64,000 nt of DNA from an uncultured Rubripirellula sp. (GTDB taxonomy: Bacteria > Planctomycetota > Planctomycetia > Pirellulales > Pirellulaceae), in the NCBI GenBank assembly GCA_938075415.1, contig CALJHC010000004.1, positions 310,001 through 374,000 of the forward strand, written 5' to 3'. Each line of letters begins with the position of its first letter. The first letter of the stretch is position 1. The notes beneath the pieces were generated by a model that was not told the origin of the DNA, did not search any database, and saw only the letters and a list, made by a program, of their open reading frames with translations. Positions 56,801 through 63,866 of this stretch are shown here, in pieces. The translations under genes and the position numbers were made by a program.

Positions 56801-56892
56801 CGGGAAAAGAACAGTCCTTTCAAGGCCTCTCGCCGGGTCGATACGTGGCCATTGAAGATCAAGCCAACCTATTCCACCGAGATCGACCCTGA
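53839..56892 (+). CDS. CRTAC1-family lipoprotein 8: TPR arm + FG-GAP propeller + ASPIC/UnbV domain
   Basis: The frame is open from 53623, overlapping the previous gene by 62 bp. I prefer the GTG at 53839, which yields MNNQRSVYHPGRLFLCVIAA and then MLTVGC, a compact lipoprotein signal (1018 residues); the longer upstream part looks unlike coding sequence. After the lipobox is an acidic linker with an exact repeat (EEAGLE twice). The TPR arm is ~50-440 and is the most diverged of the set (LNRIGRREEASLQAEMLC). FG-GAP motifs begin near 518 (YDLDGWPDLYFSQGS), then GDINQDGWIDLYVGSLG, NNGDGTYR, DLDGDGLPDLFE and DVDCDGWLDLAVTNG. The ASPIC/UnbV domain is ~924-1012 (IGTESERDAIGAQV, AGDGYLCSDE, IQWPSGKEQSF). 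Confidence 0.88.
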   Translation: MNNQRSVYHPGRLFLCVIAAMLTVGCDRSENNSQNPVEKDFSSSNPSEEAGLEEEAGLETASVDYLAVARQKIASRLWDAAAEAAAKALLQNPDNDEAALLAAKAEVGRGNSEVAIELTGDIDPNFRLFDEVINLRVESLYKLKRLSETAELLTAQTKRSPTNWLWRHRAWQILNRIGRREEASLQAEMLCRAGQATEGELNSLMRRSEAYPSKLDSDESPSKWFEPGLGIARWHFTQSKFREALQELEKQQQQNTPSAARDALFGRLLAETQQLEAFPIWHAQIQSESIDSLGDYWAGLGIYFFDLQSYETSARCLLEAIRRNPTDRRTMQRLAKVFDALGQSEQAEQYRRRGVAMAQTEATSEALLSLPTANYQGRLEIHKQLMRQTIELERPFESLAWASLVFPTSATQQRLAVDQQRSDLLQSNDAKSMSRVAALIGIAPKDFNLGKPFDELKRMTSAEPRIEDKAEVQPLASPKLVNVAKQVGLNFQWFQDLEINLATIPIHESIGGGIAVLDYDLDGWPDLYFSQGSGEPPTTMATRSNSLVRNTTSGFEEVTGHANAMDFQYGSGLAAGDINQDGWIDLYVGSLGHNRLLINNGDGTYRDASASLDSKSDQFSTSLGIADLDGDGLPDLFESVYIEMEGAFALPETGPDGRQVQPSPLEFFAQSDRWFSNSGDGNFRQRSIPRENAKPATSLGLVITNFDQQPGNEVFVGNDVRPNHLLKHRQADQPEKNGKRPDGIMMNSADALGLANGFSGSANGCMGIAAGDFNRDGRMDLHITNFNAESANLYLQLKSGGFTDFAIRYQLDSWSKPYVGFGTKAIDVDCDGWLDLAVTNGHIFDMSAYGEGFQMPPQLFMNLGTRFQPASVDDESGYWKGAYLGRSMASLDYDRDGKTDLVINHLDQPAALLQNQTATPGKTFELELIGTESERDAIGAQVIIECEQKSSSSWVTAGDGYLCSDEPLLVFGIGKASEIESVTIQWPSGKEQSFQGLSPGRYVAIEDQANLFHRDRP
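53980..54015. repeat. Exact 18-bp in-frame duplication
   Basis: GAGGAAGCGGGCCTTGAG occurs twice back to back in the linker just after the lipobox of CRTAC1-8, adding six residues (EEAGLE). Confidence 0.9.
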
Positions 56893-57308
56893 AAAAATCA
56901 GGCAATCCGACATTCCCCCCCTTTTCCTGCACCAACCCATTGGGCATCTGAATCGCGATGAGGGTGGTTCAAACACTTAAAATCCGTTGTCCAATCCCGA
57001 GTACCCATTGGCCGAGGTTCGTTAAATCGAGTCGGGCAAAACTGGCCCGCAAATCTAGGTTTTTTTTACACTCGCTGCCTCGCAACCAGTCCATGGCCCC
57101 CAATGGGGCTGTGATCCGCTGGCATCTTGATTTCTTCATCGCCACCGATGATCCACTTTCCAATCTTCTAGCCTGGGATGTGATTCAACAATAATGTGAC
57201 CCGCAAGCATCGATTCTGTTACACTTTTAACTACTGTTGCATCGCTCACCTTGATCGTGAGATGCGTTTGACGGCTGAAATTCCTCCTTCCCTAAGTGGA
57301 TTAATTAA
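56893..57308. other. Spacer between CRTAC1-8 and small lipoprotein B
   Basis: About 415 bp. No hairpin with a T-run after CRTAC1-8. A promoter for the small lipoprotein is expected. Nothing else seen. Confidence 0.4.
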
Positions 57309-57503
57309 ATGAAAAAGTTCTTCTGCATCCTCGCATTGTTCACACTTCCCTGCACCACGATGATTGGATGCGGTCGTCCGTCAGGCACGACCATCGTGGA
57401 AGGCGATCTGGATCCAAACGAAGCATCCATCTCAGAAAACCAAATGAGTGAGTACGAAGCTGCCATGAAATCGGGCGAAGGATCATCCAATCCCGGCAAC
57501 TAA
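57309..57503 (+). CDS. Small acidic lipoprotein upstream of DUF1559-B
   Basis: The product is 64 residues: MKKFFCILALFTLPCTTMIG then Cys21 (lipobox MIGC), followed by a hydrophilic acidic tail (EGDLDPNEASISENQMSEYE). There is no known domain. It is like the gene at 36641 in size, lipobox, acidic tail and position before DUF1559, though the tails share little direct identity. A terminator (57712-57750) lies 209 bp downstream, so it is probably its own transcript. Confidence 0.82.
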   Translation: MKKFFCILALFTLPCTTMIGCGRPSGTTIVEGDLDPNEASISENQMSEYEAAMKSGEGSSNPGN

Positions 57504-57711
57504 GCCCCTTGAGGCAGCTGCCAGAGCCTGAACTTTGCAATGGCAAATCAGCAAATCCTCAAGCCAGTGAACGCTTTGACAGCTGGCTGAAAATAGGGTT
57601 GCGGGTGTCGATCACGATTGGCCAGACCACCTCGTCTGAGTGTCATCACAAATTCCGTTGAAGGTAACGATGATGAACTGATCTATCGCATCCCTATCTC
57701 GACATACAAGA

Positions 57712-57750
57712 AAGCGTTGTCCGACAACATGCGGGCAACGCTTTTTTTTT
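57712..57750 (+). terminator. Intrinsic terminator downstream of small lipoprotein B
   Basis: A 12-bp stem with one G-T pair (AAGCGTTGTCCG / CGGGCAACGCTT) and an 8-nt loop is followed by nine T. Confidence 0.88.
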
Positions 57751-58067
57751 ATTCTTGGTTCGACAAACAAAACCACAAACGACGAATCAATCCGTCTGCC
57801 CCGCCCTAGTCGAATCCGATGATCTAGTAACTACTAAAACGGATCCAATCGTCACGCGATGCCCGTCTTTTAACCGTCAGTTCAAATAGCTCAAAACTTC
57901 ATCCTCCTTCCTACCCAACGACTCAAGCCGACCATCCATGCTTAGTGAGAAGGTGCTTGCTTTTGGACGAAGATCAAAACGAAACAAAGATTGCTCATGC
58001 CCACGGATATCGTTGTGAACTGATTTGTGTGAGCCAGTAACTCATCAAATTTAATTTTAGAAGAATC

Positions 58068-58175
58068 AGCTGACACTACTGATTCCAGTGACCGGTAAGA
58101 CGCACAAGGTCCAAAGACGATCACTCTCAACTTCTTTGTGATGGAATCCCGATTGACGACTAGCTAGTGTCAGCT
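58068..58175. repeat. 11-bp separated inverted repeat
   Basis: AGCTGACACTA at 58068-58078 is matched by its reverse complement TAGTGTCAGCT at 58165-58175, with 86 bp between. A TCCAAAGACGA direct repeat lies partly inside it (near 58110) and partly outside (near 58215). It could be the base stem of a structured RNA or a binding site. Confidence 0.55.
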
Positions 58176-58554
58176 CTTTCGATTGAGTCCCTTTGTATCT
58201 AAAGCGAAAGAACTCCAAAGACGACTGAAATCCTGCGGCCTCTTTTTCAGGTGAACCCACATCCTAGTTTTCTTAATTCCGCGATATTGAACGAAACCCA
58301 ATCGGTCTCGTGACGTTGACTCTGAGGCGAATAAATTTGAAGCACAAAACCAACCAAAAACCCCCCTGCAGGGCAGTCCGAAGGGCGTTTTGTTCGCAAT
58401 AAAATGTATTTAAATATGGAATTCGCGCCTTTAGATTTGTGGTCAACCTAATGGTGTGTTGTAATTAAACCGACTGAAATAGCGTTGTTCTTTTCCTAGC
58501 TCGTGGACCTAGATTCTTCGGGCTGAATTCTTTTTTTTATTTTTGGAGGTATTC

Positions 58555-59841
58555 ATGTCATCAGGACGCAGAACTTCCAGTGGTTTCACACTTGTTGAAC
58601 TATTGGTCGTCATCGCCATCATTGGCATTCTTGTAGGCCTGCTTCTACCTGCGGTTCAGGCCGCTCGTGAGGCTGCCAGACGAATGAGTTGTAGCAATAA
58701 TTTCAAGCAAATTGGCTTGGCGATGCACAACTATCACTCGGCATACAAGCAACTGCCCCGTCAGAACGGCGGCACCGGGCTTGGAATTCTTGACGGAAAC
58801 AACTCTTGGTGGGAAGGTTCTTCAACCACCAACAACGAAGAGTTGAGTGCATTGGTCGGATTGACCCCTTTCATCGAACAACAAGCTCTTTGGGAAAAAA
58901 TTTCCAACGGCGGTCGCGAGACGGCGACTTGGAACAATTCCAACGCCCTTCCCGGCGCAGCAGCTAGCCTTGGAGTTTGGCAGCCAATGGGTCCTAATCC
59001 ACGACTCGACCGAAACGGTGGTTGGGCGCGACGATTTGTTCCATGGGTAACCGAAATCCCAACCTATCGATGCCCCAGTGATCCGGGTACCGGTCTTCCC
59101 GGTGGCGGACGTACCAACTACGCAGTCTGCCTGGGTGACTCTTGGACACAAGTCTGGGATCATGGTCCAAAGGAGCCCAACTTGCAGCCAGCGCCCAACA
59201 ACTGGCGTCCTGAGTGGTTTGCAGCCTCGGACCGCGGAGTTTTTTCGCGGAAGCGTGACACCAAATTCCGCGACATTTTGGATGGTCTTGCAAACACCAT
59301 TGCCGCTGGCGAAATCGTTACCGACCTGGGTGACCGTGACAAGCGAAGTGCCTTGGCCGCAGTTGTTCAAAGCTGGGTTGTCGAAGCAAACCCAATGGTT
59401 TGTGTCGAGCGAGGATTCATCAGCACGGAACAGCCGCAATTCTGGTGCCAGAACGGCGACACCAACTGCACACCTTCGAGTCGTTTGATGCAGGGTGAAG
59501 CAGGTCGTGGAATGAACTGGGCTTGGGGTGCAATGACCATGACCGGCATGCACACCATTCGTCCTCCGAACGCTGAAATGTGTGAAGCTCACTGGTACGA
59601 CAACGTGGGCACCTGCCCACCGAGTAGCCGTCACCAAGGTGGATGTCACATTCTGATGGCCGATGGCGCCGTACAGTTCATCACCGATTCGGTTGAGGCT
59701 GGTGACCAAAAGGCACCAGTTATCGGAGCCAACCTTGGTGGACCTCCACACCAGCAAGGCAAGAAAAGCCCCTACGGTCTTTGGGGTGCTCTTGGTAGCC
59801 GGGCTGCACGAGAAGTAATCGAAGAGCAGTTAAACCAGTAG
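58555..59841 (+). CDS. DUF1559 protein with type IV pilin-like N-terminus (B)
   Basis: The product is 428 residues. The ATG at 58555 has a strong GGAGG five bases upstream, which decides the start over the frame open from 58543. The prepilin signal is the short leader [10 protein letters not shown] then [15 protein letters not shown] (Glu +5), then [20 protein letters not shown]1559 motifs: [56 protein letters not shown] and [18 protein letters not shown]. The first ~60 residues of the mature part are nearly identical to the copy at 34889 and the middle is much more diverged. It probably has its own promoter and is closed by the terminator at 59871. Confidence 0.94.
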   Translation: MSSGRRTSSGFTLVELLVVIAIIGILVGLLLPAVQAAREAARRMSCSNNFKQIGLAMHNYHSAYKQLPRQNGGTGLGILDGNNSWWEGSSTTNNEELSALVGLTPFIEQQALWEKISNGGRETATWNNSNALPGAAASLGVWQPMGPNPRLDRNGGWARRFVPWVTEIPTYRCPSDPGTGLPGGGRTNYAVCLGDSWTQVWDHGPKEPNLQPAPNNWRPEWFAASDRGVFSRKRDTKFRDILDGLANTIAAGEIVTDLGDRDKRSALAAVVQSWVVEANPMVCVERGFISTEQPQFWCQNGDTNCTPSSRLMQGEAGRGMNWAWGAMTMTGMHTIRPPNAEMCEAHWYDNVGTCPPSSRHQGGCHILMADGAVQFITDSVEAGDQKAPVIGANLGGPPHQQGKKSPYGLWGALGSRAAREVIEEQLNQ

Positions 59842-60646
59842 GTTAAAACTCTCTTCATTTGATTTTAAGGCCTCGCTCATCGTCTGATGGGCGAGGTTTT
59901 TTCATGGATTCATCGCGACTGACACCCACCGCCATGGCGTTAATCATCACTCAAAACTCCATTCCCTGACAATCACTGGCCTAATTGCCAACGGCTCGAA
60001 ACCGACCCCAATTAAAGACACCGAAGCCATTTCGAGTGACGGAAGTCCCAAAATGTTAATTGGATGGTTTTACGGCAGTCAGTAAAACGGGTCATCACCT
60101 GACTGTTTTGACCCAGGTGGCGACGCCGGGTGGATCACTCAGCCTTAGGACCATCGGTTTTTGATTGAGACCTACGTTTCATTGAGACACGTTTATGGAG
60201 AGAGGACCCGATATTAAAGAAAACGGGCGGCGACTAGCACCGCATTGACAAACACGGTCACGCCCTTTGGTGCATACTGAACAGGCTCACCCGCCTTCGA
60301 AATCGCTGCTCAAAACACATCCAAGCCGGCCCCAAGAATGAAGTATCGCATCAAGGAACCCATGACTGGTTGTTTGCAGACTTGCATGCTTTAACTCTCG
60401 CCTGCGGTGATCCATCTCAAAACCCGGTCCCATCGAGAAAACAGAAAAGCTTGTATGACAATATCCAGAATCTTGAGGCTTTGTTTTCCGAAGCAAAGTC
60501 CATCAAGCCAGTTACACACTTTCTGATCGCCTCGTTGAGGCTTAACATACAAACGCAACTCACAACCAACAGAATGCTCTGCACATTCTTATTGAGTAGA
60601 AAAAAACCACACCAAAATAATAATGTGTGCCTCGCAGGAGAAAAGA
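59842..60646. other. Spacer DUF1559-B / heptahaem cytochrome 2
   Basis: About 800 bp. It holds the terminator at 59871-59902; the right half is AT-richer and should contain the cytochrome promoter. No gene is supportable. Confidence 0.45.
59871..59902 (+). terminator. Intrinsic terminator after DUF1559-B
   Basis: An 11-bp stem with one G-T pair (CCTCGCTCATC / GATGGGCGAGG) and a 4-nt loop is followed by six T, 30 bp beyond the stop codon. Confidence 0.93.
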
Positions 60647-61837
60647 GTGAAACGATTCCTAGTCTCATTGACACTTGCTTGGATTATTTTTTCGGTACTG
60701 GTCAGCATCTGGCAAACAGAAATTGTTCCAACCCAGCAATCCGCCATAGCGCAGGAGCGTTCGCCAGGCATCTCCACCATGTCCAACTTAACCACTAAGG
60801 CAACGGCAAACGCTTCGACCGAATTGATTGAAACCAAGAACGGCGCTGCGACCTACGTCGGTCGCGACACGTGCAAAGAATGCCATGCCGAAAACCATGA
60901 ACTGCACTCTCATCATGGGCATCACAAGACCTTTGCAACAACCAATGACCCATCAATTGTTGCAATGTTTGACGGAAGGTCATACGACTCCGGTGAACCC
61001 TACGGAACCTTCACCTATCACGCCGACGAGGAAGGCTTGTTCGCCCGGCTGCAGGAGAAATTTGGCGAGCGAAAATTTCGACTGCAATATGCCCTGGGAT
61101 CCGCCGACGGAGCAGTGACTCTCCTCTCTCTGCTTCCAGATCCTGATGGGAAAACCTTTGCTATTGAACATCGGGTTTCCTGGTTCCGTGACGGAGATGA
61201 ATTACGCCCGACCCCGCAAGAGGACAACCGCAACCCGCAAACACCTGCCGATTTCTTTGGCCTACGCCATCAGGGCAAGGTGATGGAGAAATGCATTGAT
61301 TGTCACATCACACGAGGAACCATTAGTGAACAAACCGTTGTGGACCTGATCCCGGGGGTGAATTGCGAAAAATGTCATGGGCCCGGCAGTGAACATGTGC
61401 GACTTGCACGTTCATCGAAGAATCCCCCGAAATACTCAGTAGGAAAATCAGATTGGGACACCGAGTCCGAAATACAGTTGTGCGGAAATTGCCACCGTCT
61501 GCCGGTGACCGTCTCCCGAAGTGAATTGCGAGAATATCCTGACGAACTGGCGAGGTTTCAGCCGGTCGGTCTACTTCGCAGCCAATGCTTCGTACAGTCC
61601 CAAGGCCAACTTCGCTGCACGACCTGCCACAACCCCCATCAAACCATTGCAGAGATTCCCGAATCCGAACACGTCAGTAACTGTGTTCAATGTCACCAAG
61701 AAACTAATGCACAACATGTCAGTTGCCCAATCTCACCAAGTGAAAACTGCATTGAGTGCCACATGCCAGCTAGAGCATTACCCGGATTAAGCGTTAGCTT
61801 TCATGATCATTGGATTCGAGTTCATCCCGAAAAGTAA
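60647..61837 (+). CDS. Seven-haem c-type cytochrome
   Basis: The product is 396 residues. The start is the GTG at 60647, preceded by AGGAG at an ideal distance; an ATG eight codons upstream is in frame but has no such site. The N-terminus is a signal or anchor (VKRFLVSLTLAWIIFSVLVSIW). Seven CxxCH sites: CKECH (~75), CIDCH (~215), CEKCH (~239), CGNCH (~278), CTTCH (~323), CVQCH (~345) and CIECH (~367). Spacing and shared blocks (CHxPHxTI, CxxCHMP...H..RIH-like HDHWIRVH) show it is a paralogue of the haem part of the gene at 29505, without the TPR domain. The next gene, 119 bp downstream, encodes a TPR lipoprotein, so the same two parts occur here as separate genes. It is periplasmic or outward-facing; its redox partner is unknown. 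Confidence 0.93.
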   Translation: MKRFLVSLTLAWIIFSVLVSIWQTEIVPTQQSAIAQERSPGISTMSNLTTKATANASTELIETKNGAATYVGRDTCKECHAENHELHSHHGHHKTFATTNDPSIVAMFDGRSYDSGEPYGTFTYHADEEGLFARLQEKFGERKFRLQYALGSADGAVTLLSLLPDPDGKTFAIEHRVSWFRDGDELRPTPQEDNRNPQTPADFFGLRHQGKVMEKCIDCHITRGTISEQTVVDLIPGVNCEKCHGPGSEHVRLARSSKNPPKYSVGKSDWDTESEIQLCGNCHRLPVTVSRSELREYPDELARFQPVGLLRSQCFVQSQGQLRCTTCHNPHQTIAEIPESEHVSNCVQCHQETNAQHVSCPISPSENCIECHMPARALPGLSVSFHDHWIRVHPEK

Positions 61838-61876
61838 CTCCGTCGAACGCTTTGCAAAAAATGATTTTGCTTCAGC

Positions 61877-61939
61877 CAAGCGAAGCTTCAAGAAACACAA
61901 GCGAAGCTTCATGAAACACAAGCGAAGCTTCATGGAAAC
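61877..61939. repeat. 21-bp tandem repeat, three copies
   Basis: Three head-to-tail copies beginning CAAGCGAAGCTTCA, with only a few differences, each containing an AAGCTT. They fill most of the gap between the cytochrome stop and the start of the TPR lipoprotein, i.e. the leader of the downstream gene. Confidence 0.92.
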
Positions 61940-61956
61940 AATCGTAGAGTGGTCAA

Positions 61957-63477
61957 ATGACAATGAACCAAACGCCTTTTTGTTCCCCCACCATTCAACG
62001 CCCCTTAATCCGGTTGAACCTATCATGGAGCTTGCTTGCAATGCTCTCCCTGACTTTGGGTTGTGACTCAAATCCGCCACAGCGTTCGCAACCCATACCT
62101 CAAGTTCGCTCGCCGAATCAAATAAAAACGGTCGAATCTGCCGACGGAACCGCTAAGCGACCCAGCAGCGAAAAAATTGATTCCGAACGCCTGGCCGGTG
62201 ACTCCGATAAAGAAAACCAGCAAAACACTGGCTCTGTCGGTCTCAAATCCAATGAGACCGATACCAGCAGCGAATCGCCCAGTCAGCCTGCGTTCACTGA
62301 CCTCGAGCAACTGCATGAAGCTGTCATTGAAGCTTTGGATTTGGGTGAACTCGATGACGCATGGAAATTGGTTCGACAAGCCAAGCGACAGGATCCTACG
62401 GGGTTTGAGACGCGGTACCTGATGGCTAGAGTACTTGCCGATCGAAACCGATTCACAGAAGCGATCCAATTGCTCGACGATCTCGCAGAAACTGACCCGC
62501 AAATAGAACTGCCGGTTCTAGGGCAAACAGCAGAATGGCTTGTGCTCGATGGCAGATGGGACGAGGGAGAAAAACGATACCGAAAAATCATCTCAGCCAT
62601 TGAAGATATCGGCATGGTGCAGCGTCGCTTGGCCGAATTACTAATCCGCAAAGGAGAACGCACCGAAGCCTGTCGCTACTTCATGCAATTATGCGAAGCG
62701 GGTAACATCGAAGAGGCGGAATTGCGAACACTTTTGAATCACTCCCGTCCAGATGCAAATCCTGAACCGGCAGATGAACTGGAACCCATAGGAAAACTCG
62801 GCAACGCCCGATCGCTAGCTGGGAAAAGCGATTTCAATTCAGCGATCCAACTGATTAAGGAATCGCAACCCGACGACCCCGAAACCTTTTCGCTGTTGGG
62901 TCGCCTACTGGTATCGATTGAGGACTTTGAAAACCTTGATGATTGGCTGCAAAAAACAGACACCCGTGGTGAGAAGTATCCGGACTACTGGTTCGCCAAA
63001 GGAGCTTTTTCACAACACAAGGACCAGCACAAAGAAGCAATCCAAAATTTTTGCGAAGCATTACTGCTTGACCCCACTGATGCAGGCACCTACCGACAAC
63101 TGGCGAAATCTCTCACCGCAACTGATCAAGTCAATACCGCAAGTCAAGTGAATCAACGGGCGCAGGTAATTGAAGAGACGCAACGATTAGGACTGATGCT
63201 TGTCGATAGTTCGGTTCGCGAACCCAAAATCATGATCGCTCTTTGTGACTCGTTGGACTCGCTCAACCGCCCACTTGAATCGTTGGCCTGGCAGGCGATC
63301 GGAATGGTATACAACCAGGCGACATCAGGGATGACCGGTCCTGAGCTCAAAAGTCAACTTCAGCAGATCAATCAAAGACGTGTTCGACTTATCGAATCCG
63401 GACGGGCCAATGCATCGGCGGAATTCATACTCTGTGGCATTGCGAGACAGCGACCAAATGATACAGCGACCAAATGA
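61957..63477 (+). CDS. TPR lipoprotein, truncated paralogue of the CRTAC1 proteins (arm only)
   Basis: The product is 506 residues. The signal SWSLLAMLSLTLGCDSN has a lipobox at Cys36. After a charged linker, residues ~115-490 match the TPR arm of lipoproteins 2, 6 and 7: ELPVLGQTAEW...GEKRYRKII...LLIRKGERTEACRYFMQLC parallels GLPALGQSADW...AENRYKRVL...NRQGRRHEAAVHLRTLC, and LCDSLDSLNRPLESLAWQ parallels the Ile/Leu-Gly-Arg-Pro stretch before the propeller. It ends where the others begin the FG-GAP region; I find no propeller remnant downstream. A 16-bp duplication at the 3' end sets the present stop. It is either a dedicated partner of the upstream cytochrome or a degraded copy; the intact 506-codon frame favours the first. 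Confidence 0.87.
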   Translation: MTMNQTPFCSPTIQRPLIRLNLSWSLLAMLSLTLGCDSNPPQRSQPIPQVRSPNQIKTVESADGTAKRPSSEKIDSERLAGDSDKENQQNTGSVGLKSNETDTSSESPSQPAFTDLEQLHEAVIEALDLGELDDAWKLVRQAKRQDPTGFETRYLMARVLADRNRFTEAIQLLDDLAETDPQIELPVLGQTAEWLVLDGRWDEGEKRYRKIISAIEDIGMVQRRLAELLIRKGERTEACRYFMQLCEAGNIEEAELRTLLNHSRPDANPEPADELEPIGKLGNARSLAGKSDFNSAIQLIKESQPDDPETFSLLGRLLVSIEDFENLDDWLQKTDTRGEKYPDYWFAKGAFSQHKDQHKEAIQNFCEALLLDPTDAGTYRQLAKSLTATDQVNTASQVNQRAQVIEETQRLGLMLVDSSVREPKIMIALCDSLDSLNRPLESLAWQAIGMVYNQATSGMTGPELKSQLQQINQRRVRLIESGRANASAEFILCGIARQRPNDTATK

Positions 63478-63479
63478 TA
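63448..63479. repeat. Exact 16-bp tandem duplication creating the stop codon
   Basis: CAGCGACCAAATGATA occurs twice back to back. In the first copy it is read as Q-R-P-N-D; the second copy is read in another frame and supplies the TGA at 63475-63477. Without the duplication the frame would go on to the TAA at 63509-63511. Confidence 0.92.
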
Positions 63480-63866
63480 TTGATGTGAAATCAGAATCAG
63501 CCAACCCCTAAAACTAATCAACGGACCGGTCTCGGAATTCGAGTGCTCTGCCTCCCAAAATTTCAGTTTAGCCGTTTTCAACCACCGCCCTCCATCATCG
63601 TGCAGGGACAATGGATGATTCTGAAAAGATCGTTCTGGCAATGATCACAGCAATCATTGCTTTCGCATTAGAGGGAACGCTGATTGGAGCGATGGTTCAA
63701 CAACGATTCAAGTGACAAGGAATCCGTTATTGCGATTCCTGGATTGGAAAAAAACCTTCTTCAACCCACCATGACTTGGCAAGTTCAACGCGCTCACTGA
63801 ATCGACTCGCCAATCAGTTAAGATGAACGGCATCAAACTTTCGCACCATCGAAGATAGTGTAAAAA
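63478..63866. other. Spacer at the right edge
   Basis: About 390 bp. It contains the possible 34-codon gene at 63611-63715; otherwise nothing is seen. Confidence 0.4.
63611..63715 (+). CDS. Possible 34-residue single-pass membrane peptide
   Basis: ATG-GAT-GAT at 63611 opens a short frame, MDDSEKIVLAMITAIIAFAL then EGTLIGAMVQQRFK, ending in TGA. It has an acidic start, about 22 hydrophobic residues and a basic end, the layout of a small inner-membrane peptide with the C-terminus inside. An AGGGACA precedes the start. At this length a chance frame cannot be excluded. Confidence 0.35.
   Translation: MDDSEKIVLAMITAIIAFALEGTLIGAMVQQRFK

Larger units (their letters stand above)
57504..58554. other. 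1.05-kb non-coding stretch before DUF1559-B
   Basis: It contains the terminator at 57712-57750, the separated inverted repeat at 58068-58175 and, near 58345-58395, a C/G-rich segment around CCCTGCAGGG. No credible gene is present; the 63-codon frame at 57618-57809 starts at TTG and runs through the terminator. The last ~150 bp are AT-rich and probably hold the DUF1559 promoter. Confidence 0.5.

Noticed and set aside
57618..57809. 63-codon plus-strand frame after small lipoprotein B
   Set aside because: It begins at TTG and runs straight through a strong intrinsic terminator and its T-run, so it is very unlikely to be coding.
58345..58395. Possible terminator around CCCTGCAGGG upstream of DUF1559-B
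   Set aside because: The palindrome has no room for a loop and the pairing with the flanking C/G runs is ambiguous.
61803..62066. 87-codon frame reading through the 21-bp repeats (KRSFMKHKRSFM pattern)
   Set aside because: It overlaps the end of the cytochrome and the signal peptide of the TPR lipoprotein in another frame; the repetition in the peptide follows from the DNA repeat being a multiple of three.
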